From Brevibacterium sp. (GTDB lineage: Bacteria > Actinomycetota > Actinomycetes > Actinomycetales > Brevibacteriaceae): a stretch of 64,000 nucleotides of DNA. Made by a program: the position numbers and the translations under genes. Position 1 is the first letter of the stretch. Every line of letters starts with the position of its first letter. The stretch covers positions 1 through 64,000 of the forward strand of contig JAKDSA010000003.1 in the NCBI GenBank assembly GCA_030457025.1, in the 5' to 3' direction. Below, one piece after another: positions 51,979 through 61,439 of this stretch. The notes under the pieces are model-generated. The model searched no databases, was not told the DNA's origin, and saw nothing but the letters and a program-made list of their open reading frames with translations.

Positions 51979-54738
51979 TTAACGACCGAAGGTCAATGCG
52001 GCCTTGGAACTGCTGGACACTTCCTGAGCGTTCAGTGCTCTCTTCGCATCGGCAAGATTCTCGCGCATCAGCCGCAGCAGTCCCTTAGGTGCCGCGGGAT
52101 GGTCGTTCAGCCATTCGCCTGTGGCCTTGACCGTGTGCTCGCTGACCGGAGGATACAGCCGCAGAGTCATGGTTTGAGCCATCTCAAGGGTTCGGGTCTC
52201 CCACCATCCGGAGACCCGTTGGAAGTACTCGGTGGAGAAGTCCTGCAGCGGCGCCTCCGAGGCCAGCACCTCGCCGGACTCGGTCTGGAGCCCGGAGGCG
52301 AATCCCAGTGCTATGGCACTGAGTTCGGAGTTCGGCATGTCTGCATCGTCGAGGATGCGCACGAACGCCTTGGACTTCGCCGCCGAGGTGGGGCGTGCGC
52401 TGCGAGCTGTTGCCGCCTGCCGTGCCCCGGTGGCCGAGGGATCTGTGTTGGCCATGTCCGTGATTGCGGAGTCGTCGATCGCGTCGTGTGCCGCGAGTGC
52501 AATGATGATCTCCCAGGTGAGATCGGTATCGATGGTGATTCCGTGAACCGTGCTCTCGGCAGTGTCCAGCCAGGACTGCAGCTGTGTGATTTGGGCCTGC
52601 GTTGTCGCATGCTTGATGAAGCCGCGGACGAATTGGAACGCCTGGTCGGTGCCGCCGGGCACCGTGTTGAGGAGTTCTGCGAACCGGCCGGCGACGGCAG
52701 CATGGGCCTCGGTTCGTGCCGTCGGCGGCAGGTAGGCCCCGACAGCGGTCTCGAGCTGGCGCATCTGTGTGAGCAGTCCCGAGGAGTGCGTCACAGCCGC
52801 ACAATTGTCCAAGACTGTGGCGATGTAGTCCTGGGCCGGGCGCTCTCCGTCGCGAACAGTGTCCCAGAGGGTGCCGAGGACGAGCAGCTGAGTCAGGGAT
52901 TCATCGAAGTCGCTCAGTCGTGTCGCAGCGACATGCATACTCTCGCGATCGAAGCGCACCTTCGCATAGGTCAGGTCCTCGTCATTGACGATGACCACGT
53001 CGGGCTTGGGCAGGCCGCGGGCCTCGTCGACGGTGGTCGACTCGGAATCGATGTCGAGGGGGAAGCTGTGGGTGCGGACAAGTCGGCCCTGCCCGTTGTC
53101 GGAGTAGAACCCGATGCCCAGACGGTGCGGTCGCAGGGAGGCCACTGGTTGCCCTTCGATCGTCCACGGCTTCTGAGTCACGCGCAGTTCGGAGACCACC
53201 TCGTCGTCGGTGCCCTTCGCCGGCTCGGTGTCGAGTTCGGCCTCGATGAGATTGACACCGGACTCCTCGAGCCACAGCTTCGACCAGGTGGCAAGGTCGC
53301 GTCCGCTTGTCGACTCGAGTTCGCCGAGGAGGTCGGGCAGCTCCGTGTTCGACCACGCATGCTTGTCGAAGTAGCGCTTGAGGCCTGAGAAGAACTCTTC
53401 TCGACCGACCCACGCCACCAGCTGCTTGAGCACTGAGGCGCCCTTGGCATAGGTGATGCCGTCGAAGTTGACCTCGACATCGGCGAGATCCTCGATGCTC
53501 GCGACGATCGGGTGGGTGCTCGGCAGCTGGTCCTGGCGGTAGGCCCACGACTTCTCGATCGTGGCGAACGTTGTCCAGGCCTCCGAATAATCAGTGGCTT
53601 CGGCTGTGGCCAGTGTTGACATGAACTCGGCGAAGGACTCGTTGAGCCACAGGTCGTTCCACCACTTCATGGTGACCAGATCCCCGAACCACATGTGTGC
53701 CAGTTCGTGGAGCACGGTCACGGTTCGGCGCTCCACAAGCGCCTCGGTGGGCCGGGAGCGGAAGACGTAGTTCTCAAGGATGGTCACAGCGCCGGCGTTC
53801 TCCATCGCACCGGCATTGAACTCGGGAACGAAGAGCTGATCGTATTTCTCGAACGGGTAGGCCACCCCGAACTCACGTTCGTAGAATTCGAAGCCGGCTC
53901 GCGTGATGCCGAACAGGTTCTCGGCATCGAGGTGTTCGAACAGGGAGTCGCGGCAGTACAGGCCCAGAGGGACGGGGGAGCCGTCGGAGGAGATCAGTTC
54001 GGAATGCACGCTGCGGTAGGGGCCGGCCACGATCGCAGTGATGTAGGACGAGATCGGAGTCGTCGGGGCGAACTGCCACACCGCGGTGTCATCGACCGGG
54101 GCTTCGCCGAGCTCGGTGAAGACTTCGCTGGGATCGCTGGGGGTCGGAGTGGGGGAGTTCGACACGACTGTCCAACGGGCAGGGGCCACGACGGTGAAGG
54201 AGAACGGAGCCTTGAGGTCGGGCTGTTCGAACACGGGGAAGACGCGTCGGGCGTCGGGGACCTCGAATTGCGAGTACAGGTAGACCTCATCGTCGATGGG
54301 GTCTACGAAGCGGTGCAGGCCCTCACCGGTGTTCATGTAGGAGAAGTGGGCATCGATGATGAGCTCATTCTCAGCGGCGAGACCGGGAAGGGTGATGCGG
54401 GAGGCGGAGACGACCTCCGTGGTCTCGAGGTCGAGCCCGTTGAGCCGGATGCGTTCGACACTGGAGGTGATGGCGTCGATGAATGTCGTGGACCCTGGTG
54501 CTGCGGTGAAGCGGATGCGGGAGCGAACTCGGAAGCTCTCACCCTTTCCTGTGAGAATCAGGGTGTTCTCGTAGCTCGAGACGTCGACGATAGATGAACG
54601 TCTGCGAGCTTCCTCGCGAGTGAGGTTGTATTGGGGCACTTTGAGGTGACCTCCGCTTCGGGTCCGGGTGTACTTCGCCATTCTTTCATGGACACATTCT
54701 TCTTCGGTGGCAAGGCTTGATAAATTGGCCTCGGACAT
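51979..54738 (-). CDS. pepN: Aminopeptidase N (M1)
   Basis: GAMENAGAVT, HELAHMWFGDLVTMKWWNDLWLNESFAEF. Confidence 0.96.
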   Translation of the reverse strand: MSEANLSSLATEEECVHERMAKYTRTRSGGHLKVPQYNLTREEARRRSSIVDVSSYENTLILTGKGESFRVRSRIRFTAAPGSTTFIDAITSSVERIRLNGLDLETTEVVSASRITLPGLAAENELIIDAHFSYMNTGEGLHRFVDPIDDEVYLYSQFEVPDARRVFPVFEQPDLKAPFSFTVVAPARWTVVSNSPTPTPSDPSEVFTELGEAPVDDTAVWQFAPTTPISSYITAIVAGPYRSVHSELISSDGSPVPLGLYCRDSLFEHLDAENLFGITRAGFEFYEREFGVAYPFEKYDQLFVPEFNAGAMENAGAVTILENYVFRSRPTEALVERRTVTVLHELAHMWFGDLVTMKWWNDLWLNESFAEFMSTLATAEATDYSEAWTTFATIEKSWAYRQDQLPSTHPIVASIEDLADVEVNFDGITYAKGASVLKQLVAWVGREEFFSGLKRYFDKHAWSNTELPDLLGELESTSGRDLATWSKLWLEESGVNLIEAELDTEPAKGTDDEVVSELRVTQKPWTIEGQPVASLRPHRLGIGFYSDNGQGRLVRTHSFPLDIDSESTTVDEARGLPKPDVVIVNDEDLTYAKVRFDRESMHVAATRLSDFDESLTQLLVLGTLWDTVRDGERPAQDYIATVLDNCAAVTHSSGLLTQMRQLETAVGAYLPPTARTEAHAAVAGRFAELLNTVPGGTDQAFQFVRGFIKHATTQAQITQLQSWLDTAESTVHGITIDTDLTWEIIIALAAHDAIDDSAITDMANTDPSATGARQAATARSARPTSAAKSKAFVRILDDADMPNSELSAIALGFASGLQTESGEVLASEAPLQDFSTEYFQRVSGWWETRTLEMAQTMTLRLYPPVSEHTVKATGEWLNDHPAAPKGLLRLMRENLADAKRALNAQEVSSSSKAALTFGR

Positions 54739-54779
54739 CGCGGGCTACTCGCAAGCGCCCGCGCCCACCTTAGTGAGGA

Positions 54780-55391
54780 GTGAAATTGAGCAGAGAGACA
54801 CTTGACCTGTGGTTCGACACGGCCTGCCCGTGGGCGTGGATGACGTCGCGCTGGGGTCTGGAAGTCGCCAAGGTCCGTGACATCGATGTGAAGTTCCATG
54901 TCATGAGCCTGAACATCCTCAACCGGGACAAAGACATCCCCGCCGACTATCGAGCGCTCATGGATCGTGCTCTGGCACCCATGCGCATCGTCACCGCGGC
55001 CATCGCCGAACACGGCGAGGAGATCACCGAGCCCCTATACACGGCGATCGGAACCCGCATTCACCCAGGCGGCGAGAAGGACTTCGACAAGGCGGTCGCC
55101 GAGGCGCTGGATGAGGTCGGTCTGCCCGCTGACCTGATGAAGTACGGCGAACGCGACGATTATGACGCTGCTCTCCAGGAATCTCATGATGAGGCACTGG
55201 CGCTCGTCGGTGACGATGTGGGCACGCCCATTTGCCGTGTGGCAGGAACGGCCTTCTTCGGACCGGTCGTCACCCCGGCGCCGAAGGGCGAGGATGCAGG
55301 TCGACTCTTCGACGGAGTTCTCGCTGTTGCCTCGACTCCTGGCTTCTTCGAGCTCAAGCGCACGCGCAATCAGGGTCCGATCTTCGACTGA
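54780..55391 (+). CDS. DsbA-family / mycothiol-dependent nitroreductase-like protein
   Basis: LWFDTACPWAWMTSRWGLEVAKVRDIDVKFHVMSL. Confidence 0.82.
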   Translation: MKLSRETLDLWFDTACPWAWMTSRWGLEVAKVRDIDVKFHVMSLNILNRDKDIPADYRALMDRALAPMRIVTAAIAEHGEEITEPLYTAIGTRIHPGGEKDFDKAVAEALDEVGLPADLMKYGERDDYDAALQESHDEALALVGDDVGTPICRVAGTAFFGPVVTPAPKGEDAGRLFDGVLAVASTPGFFELKRTRNQGPIFD

Positions 55392-55489
55392 GGCTGTGAC
55401 CTCGACTCACACACGTCCCGAAGCACACATCACCACACGCACAGTCTTTCCCGGGCATCTGGCCCCGGACACTTCGAAGGAGTGATCAT

Positions 55490-55963
55490 ATGAAGGTTCA
55501 TCTCGGCACCGACCACGCAGGATTCGAATTCAAAGAGGTTCTCAAGGCCCACCTCGGCGATTCGGGGTACGAGGTCATCGACCACGGCGCGCTCGAATAC
55601 GACGCACTCGATGACTATCCCGCGTTCTGCATCGCCGCGGCACAGGCTGTCGTCGATGATCAGGCAGCGGGAGTTGAGGCCCTCGGCGTCGTCATCGGCG
55701 GGTCCGGCAACGGAGAGCAGATCGCTGCGAACAAGGTCAAGGGAGCCCGGACCGCCCTGGCCTGGAACACCGACACCGCCAAACTCGCGCGCGAGCACAA
55801 CAACGCCCAGATCGTGTCGGTGGGCGCCAGGCAGCACACAGAGGCTGAGTCGATCGCCATCGTCGATGCCTTCCTCTCGGAGCCCTTCTCCGGCGAAGAG
55901 CGGCACGAGCGTCGGATTCGGATCATGGACGAGTACGAGGCCACAGGCAAGGCCGGTCTGTGA
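55490..55963 (+). CDS. rpiB: Ribose-5-phosphate isomerase B
   Basis: HLGTDHAGFEFKEVLKAHL, VIGGSGNGEQIAANKVKGARTALAWN. Confidence 0.9.
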   Translation: MKVHLGTDHAGFEFKEVLKAHLGDSGYEVIDHGALEYDALDDYPAFCIAAAQAVVDDQAAGVEALGVVIGGSGNGEQIAANKVKGARTALAWNTDTAKLAREHNNAQIVSVGARQHTEAESIAIVDAFLSEPFSGEERHERRIRIMDEYEATGKAGL

Positions 55964-55979
55964 TCGCGGGGGACACGCT

Positions 55980-57092
55980 GTGAAGATCCGTGGAGCCGTG
56001 CTTCGGGACATGGGTGCCCAGCGCCCTTACGCTCAGACTCGGCCGATGTCGATCGAGGACCTCGACCTCGACGGGCCCGGTCCCGGTGAGATTCTCATCC
56101 GACTCAGCGCGGCCGGTGTCTGCCATTCCGATCTCTCAGTCGTCGACGGCAATCGGCCGCGGCCACTGCCGATGCTCCTCGGACACGAAGGCGCAGGAGT
56201 CGTCGAACAGCTCGGTGCAGGTGTCGATGACCTGGAGATCGGCGATCAGGTCGTCACCGTGTTCCTGCCGCGGTGCGGCGAATGCGCGAACTGTCTCACG
56301 GACGGCAAACTCCCGTGCACTCCGGGCAGTGCCACGAACGGCGCGGGAACATTGCCGTTCGACGGACATAAGGTCCGCCTTCACGATGATTCGGGTGCCG
56401 AAGTGCTCCACCACCTCGGTGCGTCGGTGTTCGCCTCCCACGCTGTGCTCAATCGCGCCTCCGTCGTCCCGGTTGCCTCCGACGTTCCCGCATCGATCGC
56501 GGCAGTGCTCGGCTGCGCGGTCCTCACAGGCGGGGGAGCGGTTCTCAACGCGGGAGTTCCGGGGCCTGAGGACGAGGTCATGATCGTCGGGCTGGGCGGG
56601 GTCGGGATGGCTGCCCTGATCACGGCCCTGTCCATTGAGACTGCCGGCGTCATCGGCGTCGATGCGAATCCGGACAAATTGGTCCGGGCACAGGAACTGG
56701 GCGCGGCCGAGGTCTACACTCCCGAGCAGCTGGGCCAGCGACGGGCGCCGATCGTCATCGAATGCGTCGGCCATCCGCGGGCCTTCGAAACCGCGTTCTC
56801 TGCGACCGCGGTCGGCGGGAAGACCATCACGGTGGGCTTGCCTGCCCCGGACGCGCAGTCACACATCACCCCGGTCACTCTCACAGCCGAGGCACGCACC
56901 GTCATCGGTTCGTACCTGGGCTCGGCGGTGCCCAGCCGTGATATTCCCGTCTACGCCGATCTGTGGCGTCAGGGCAAACTGCCGGTCGAGGAGCTGGTGT
57001 CGGACACCATCGGCCTCGATGACCTCAATGAAGCCTTCGACGCTCTGGCGGACGGAACTGTTGTGCGGCAGGTCATCGACTTCCAGTACTGA
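55980..57092 (+). CDS. Zinc-type alcohol dehydrogenase
   Basis: AAGVCHSDLSVVDG, GHEGAGVVEQLG, CGECANCLTDGKLPC, IVGLGGVGMAAL; GTG start inferred. Confidence 0.92.
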   Translation: MKIRGAVLRDMGAQRPYAQTRPMSIEDLDLDGPGPGEILIRLSAAGVCHSDLSVVDGNRPRPLPMLLGHEGAGVVEQLGAGVDDLEIGDQVVTVFLPRCGECANCLTDGKLPCTPGSATNGAGTLPFDGHKVRLHDDSGAEVLHHLGASVFASHAVLNRASVVPVASDVPASIAAVLGCAVLTGGGAVLNAGVPGPEDEVMIVGLGGVGMAALITALSIETAGVIGVDANPDKLVRAQELGAAEVYTPEQLGQRRAPIVIECVGHPRAFETAFSATAVGGKTITVGLPAPDAQSHITPVTLTAEARTVIGSYLGSAVPSRDIPVYADLWRQGKLPVEELVSDTIGLDDLNEAFDALADGTVVRQVIDFQY

Positions 57093-58317
57093 GGTCGGAG
57101 GGAATGCGGAGGATCCGGTCGTCGCCGTCGGCCGGATCGCCGCGCCCGTCCGTGTTGTTCGTCAGGATCCATACCTCGCCACTCGGTGTCGTCACCACAT
57201 CACGCAGGCGACCGAACTCTCCGGCATAGGCATCCTTGTCCGCAGCGACATCCGCTGATGGCATGGTCCGCAGGACCTGCCCGCGAAGGTTGGCGATGAG
57301 AATTGTGTCGTGGCTGATGGCGATTCCACTCGGGCTGGCCTGGTCGGGGCTCCACTGCTGAATCGGATCGGTGAAGTCATCGTCATCGGCGCCGCCCTCT
57401 GAGATCCCTTCGACCTCCGGCCAGCCGTAGTTGCCGCCGGCCTCGATGATGTTGAGCTCGTCCCAGGTGTCCTGGCCGAACTCGCTGGCATACATAGTGC
57501 CGTCCTCGTCCCAGTCCAATCCCTGCGGATTGCGGTGCCCATAGGAGTAGACGAGGGAATTGTCGAAGGGGTTGTCCTCGGGCACACTGCCATCGGGCTT
57601 CATCCGCAGGATCGAACCCGAGAGTGATTCACGATCCTGTGCGGCACCTTGGTCGCCGGCGTCGCCGACCGTGGCATAGAGCATCCCGTCCGGGCCGAAA
57701 GCCATGCGCCCACCGTTGTGGAATCCGGCCTTGGCGATGCCGTCGACGATCGTCTCCGGCGAGCCGAGTTCGATCCCATCAGAACCGCGCGTGATCGGAA
57801 AGCGCTGGATTCGGTTGTCCGATTCGGCGGTGAAGTAGGCATAGAGACTGTCGCCGCGGACGCTCAGTCCCAAGAGACCACCCTCACCCGAGGCGGAGAC
57901 GCCTGCAACCGTGGCGACCTCCCGGACGTCTGCGGGGCGATGAGAGTCGATTTCGAGGATCCGAGCGGAATCCCGTTCACTGACCAGAGCCGTTTTCTCA
58001 TAGAAGGCAACCGACCATGGGGCCTCCAGATTCTGCGCCACTACTTCCGATTCGGCATCGGGCCGGCTGTTCTCATCGGCACCGTTGTCGTTCTGCGAAG
58101 CGGGAGCCGCCGAGCCTGCTGAGGGAGAATCTGCGAGGGGCGAATCTTCCTGATCGGAACTGCAGCCACTCAGCGCCAGCACAAGTGTCATCGCGATAGC
58201 GGCGCGTCTACGAGCGGTGCCTGCAGCTCGGTCTCCGATCTGTGGCGCGAGGTGGTGCGGACCCGTGCGCGGTGGCACCTTGTGGAGGAGGGGTCTGTCG
58301 TGTCGTCGGATCTGCAT
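57073..58317 (-). CDS. PQQ-dependent sugar dehydrogenase-like lipoprotein
   Basis: LVLALSGCSS lipobox; GLLGLSV, GRMAFGPDGMLYATVGDAGD, YSYGHRNPQGLDWDEDG. Confidence 0.9.
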   Translation of the reverse strand: MQIRRHDRPLLHKVPPRTGPHHLAPQIGDRAAGTARRRAAIAMTLVLALSGCSSDQEDSPLADSPSAGSAAPASQNDNGADENSRPDAESEVVAQNLEAPWSVAFYEKTALVSERDSARILEIDSHRPADVREVATVAGVSASGEGGLLGLSVRGDSLYAYFTAESDNRIQRFPITRGSDGIELGSPETIVDGIAKAGFHNGGRMAFGPDGMLYATVGDAGDQGAAQDRESLSGSILRMKPDGSVPEDNPFDNSLVYSYGHRNPQGLDWDEDGTMYASEFGQDTWDELNIIEAGGNYGWPEVEGISEGGADDDDFTDPIQQWSPDQASPSGIAISHDTILIANLRGQVLRTMPSADVAADKDAYAGEFGRLRDVVTTPSGEVWILTNNTDGRGDPADGDDRILRIPSDLSTGSR

Positions 58318-58450
58318 CGGCGGCGCACCTTTCGGCCTCGGCAATCTGCGAGCCTGCCCTCCCATTGTCCCCTGTGCTGACGAAAGTTGGGAAGCGAAAT
58401 AATCATGAGACTGAGTTCAGCACGAGGCAGTGGGCCATAGGTACGAAGAA

Positions 58451-58480
58451 AGCCGCCCGGACATTCAGTCCGAACGGCTT
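58451..58480 (-). terminator. Intrinsic terminator downstream of tRNA-Pro
   Basis: Minus strand AAGCCG...CGGACTGAATGTCCG...CGGCTTTCTTC. Confidence 0.6.
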
Positions 58481-58488
58481 CGCTATCG

Positions 58489-58562
58489 TCGGGATGACAG
58501 GATTTGAACCTGCGACCCTCTGTTCCCAAAACAGATGCGCTACCAAGCTGCGCCACATCCCG
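58489..58562 (-). tRNA. tRNA-Pro(TGG)
   Basis: Minus strand CGGGATG...CATCCCG acceptor; TCTGT-TTTGGGA-ACAGA anticodon arm; TTCAAAT T-loop. Confidence 0.93.
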
Positions 58563-58740
58563 CGACGTAGACAATCTAACCACAAGCAGGGGTCAAGATG
58601 CACATCGATTCGGCTCCTCATCGCGAATGGGATGCAGGTCACAGGCGGCAGGTGAAGTCGCAGCAGGTGGTGTGACTCAGCTCATCTTCAGTCGATTTGG
58701 CGGCCGGTGCGGATGTCGACTATAGTCGTTAACGCAACAC

Positions 58741-58814
58741 GGGGATGTAGCTCAATGGTAGAGCCTCAGTCTTCCAAACTGATGGTGCGGGTTCGATTCC
58801 CGTCATCCCCTCCA
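58741..58814 (+). tRNA. tRNA-Gly(TCC), 3' CCA encoded
   Basis: GGGGATG...CATCCCC acceptor; TCAGT-CTTCCAA-ACTGA anticodon arm. Confidence 0.93.
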
Positions 58815-58878
58815 AGTTTCAGCCTGTTACTAGGGTAGGCGTCACCAGGCAAGTGGTGTGGCCGTATGGTCCTCCGTG

Positions 58879-59265
58879 TCATACCGGCGAGGTATGGCAA
58901 TGATCAGGTGCCATTTGTCGACAAAGTCGAGCCGGTGGAGTGTCGCTTTGGCGGAAGATCGGTTCTCGGAACATGACGTCGATGAACGATCTCAAGAGGG
59001 AACTACTGAGGATCAGGCGTTGTGATCCGATAATATTCTTCAGCGATCTGCCGATAGAAGCAGAGATTTCCTCAGTGCTGTTGGCCCCGGTCCATGTTTT
59101 TTGCAGGTCATAATTCCATGCCTTCTCCCATCCGCGGAGTACTGCTCCGTGGTCAGCACACTGTGGTGACCACACTGCTCTGATGCTCGCATCCTGGAGA
59201 TATTCGGAAACGCAGCCGAAGTCATGGGCGCGGACGGCCGCAAAGTCTGGTGACCCCCTGAACAA
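58879..59265 (-). pseudogene. Orphan/possibly degraded ORF of lower GC content
   Basis: Protein-like frame (FRGSPDFAAVRAHDFGCVSEYLQDASIRAVWSPQ...) starting only at TTG; open upstream to about 59375 without ATG or GTG. Confidence 0.35.
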
Positions 59266-59445
59266 TTTCCATAACCCTGTAGCGAAGTTGAGCGTCGACT
59301 CTGTCCCTTCCGGCAGCGAGGTTCGGGTGGAGACACAGTCGGAGCATCCGAAGTCGATCTCACTGGAAAATTAGAGGATTGCCCCGGTTGAAACGGGTTC
59401 GGTGGTACCAGCCCACCTGCACGTGACGACAGAACAGGTGGAATC

Positions 59446-60258
59446 TTAGATGGGGATGAGGATCGGGGTGTTGATCCCCTCGGCCTGCAGCTTACGCACT
59501 CGCTGACCGTAGACGTCCTCGATGAGTTCCTCGCTCAGCGCGACCTGCGGGGAGCCGTCGGCCACGAGCTTCCCATCACCGAAGACGAGTACTCGGTCGG
59601 CATATCTCAAGGCGAGGTTGAGATCGTGGAGGACTACCGCGATCGCCGATCCGTTATCGCGCATGCGCCTGACCGAACGCAGCAGGGTCTCCTGATGTTT
59701 GAGGTCGAGTGCTGCCGTGGGCTCGTCGAGGAAGATGATTGGTGTCGTCTGAGCAGTCGTGCGGGCGTAGGACACACGAGCAGTCTCACCGCCGGAGAGC
59801 GTCGTGATGTCACGGGTTTCGAAGCCACTCAGGTCGGAGTCCTCGATCGCTTCGGCGACGAGGTTTTCGTCCTCGTGAACATCGACGGCCCAGGGCAGAC
59901 GGCCCATATGCACCGCTTCCTTCACGCTGAACGAGAAGTTCGAGCTGTTGTGCTGGAGCATGACGGAGCGCTTCCGCGCCAGCGGACCTGACTTCCATGA
60001 GCGGAGGTCGGTTCCCGCAATCTCCACCGTCCCCTTCGTGGGTGCGACATCGCCGGACAGGAGGGAGAGCATCGTTGACTTGCCCGCACCGTTGGGGCCG
60101 ACGAGTGCGACGACCTCTCCGGACATGAGACTGAACGAGACCCCTGATACGAGCTCACGGCCGTCGATCGCGAAGGTCACGTCACAGGCGCGCACGACCA
60201 CATCGACGGCGGGGGCTTCTGATTCTTTCATTGCTTGTGTCATCTCCTTCGTCACCAT
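59446..60258 (-). CDS. hmuV: Heme/iron ABC transporter ATP-binding protein (HmuV-like)
   Basis: VALVGPNGAGKSTMLSLLSGDVAPTKG, LSGGETARVSYARTTAQTTPIIFLDEPTAALDLKHQE. Confidence 0.85.
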   Translation of the reverse strand: MVTKEMTQAMKESEAPAVDVVVRACDVTFAIDGRELVSGVSFSLMSGEVVALVGPNGAGKSTMLSLLSGDVAPTKGTVEIAGTDLRSWKSGPLARKRSVMLQHNSSNFSFSVKEAVHMGRLPWAVDVHEDENLVAEAIEDSDLSGFETRDITTLSGGETARVSYARTTAQTTPIIFLDEPTAALDLKHQETLLRSVRRMRDNGSAIAVVLHDLNLALRYADRVLVFGDGKLVADGSPQVALSEELIEDVYGQRVRKLQAEGINTPILIPI

Positions 60259-61439
60259 GAGCTTTTCCTCATTCTCACGACCAGGAAGAGGAAGAACGGA
60301 GCGCCGACGGCTGCGGTGAAGAGACCGATCGGGACTTCGGCCGGTGGTGCGACGACGCGAGAAGCGCAGTCGGCGGCGACGATGAGTATGGCGCCGACGA
60401 TTGCGGATATCGGCAGCAATCCGCGGTGTCCAGGACCGACGATGATGCGCACGATGTGCGGCACGACGAGTCCGACGAAGCCGATGGCACCGGCGAAGGC
60501 GACTGCTGCGCCCGTGAGGAGCGCGGTTGCAACGATGATGATCAGTCGCGTGCGTTTGACATTGAGGCCCAGATGCTGGGCCTCGCGTTCGCCGAGGGTG
60601 AGCACGTCGAGCGCGCGGGAGCTGACGAAGAGGACGATGAGGCCGATCGCGAAGATCGGCACGGTGGCGAAGAACTGCGGCCACGTGATCTTGGCCAGCG
60701 AGCCCATCTGCCAGAACGTTAAGGTCTGCAACTGTTGGTCGTCCGCGATGAACGTGAAGAAGCCGGTGAGCGCCTGGCATCCGGACCCCACTGCGATCCC
60801 CACGAGCAGCATGCGCGAGGTGCCTGTGTTCCGTCCGGGTCGGGCGAGGCCGTAGATGAGCCCTGTCACTGCGAGGCCGGCGAGGAATGCGCCCAGCGGA
60901 AGCAGCCAGGTGATGCTGCTGCCGGCGAGCACGATGACACCGACGGCACCTGCCGAGGCACCACTGCTGACTCCGATGATGCCCGGGTCTGCGAGGGGAT
61001 TGTTGAACAGGCTCTGCAGGGCCGCGCCGGAGATTGCGAGCGCCGCGCCCACCAGTACGCCCATGAGCACTCGAGGCACGCGCAGCTGCCATACCACCGA
61101 GACGTCGCGCTGACTGAGGTCAACACCATCGGCAAGGTGGAGCTGGGCAGCAACGATGCGCATGACGTCGCCGAGGGGGATCCTCAGAGGTCCGACCGAG
61201 GCCGAGACCACCATGAGCAGAGCGAGAACGAGCAGCCCGATGACCACGCAGGTCAGCAGCGGTAGTCGCCTCACATCATGGCGGTTCTCCGACTTCGAGG
61301 TGCGACGGCCCGTCGACCCGGTGTGCTGGGGAAGACCAGTGCGCCGTGGCGCACCCTGAGGTGGGACTGATATGGCGCACTCGGCTGCGGGCGCGGTCGT
61401 CTCCGTCAGTGTCGTACTAACGTCGGCCGAACCGGTCAC
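60252..61439 (-). CDS. hmuU: FecCD-family heme/iron ABC transporter permease (HmuU-like)
   Basis: RVPRVLMGVLVGAALAISGAALQSLFNNPLADPGIIGVSSGASAGAV, GFVGLVVPHIVRIIVGPGHRGLLP. Confidence 0.9.
   Translation of the reverse strand: MTGSADVSTTLTETTAPAAECAISVPPQGAPRRTGLPQHTGSTGRRTSKSENRHDVRRLPLLTCVVIGLLVLALLMVVSASVGPLRIPLGDVMRIVAAQLHLADGVDLSQRDVSVVWQLRVPRVLMGVLVGAALAISGAALQSLFNNPLADPGIIGVSSGASAGAVGVIVLAGSSITWLLPLGAFLAGLAVTGLIYGLARPGRNTGTSRMLLVGIAVGSGCQALTGFFTFIADDQQLQTLTFWQMGSLAKITWPQFFATVPIFAIGLIVLFVSSRALDVLTLGEREAQHLGLNVKRTRLIIIVATALLTGAAVAFAGAIGFVGLVVPHIVRIIVGPGHRGLLPISAIVGAILIVAADCASRVVAPPAEVPIGLFTAAVGAPFFLFLVVRMRKSSW

Noticed and set aside
51955-53388. 477-aa plus-strand ORF opposite pepN
   Set aside because: Antisense to a clear M1 aminopeptidase; no domain features.
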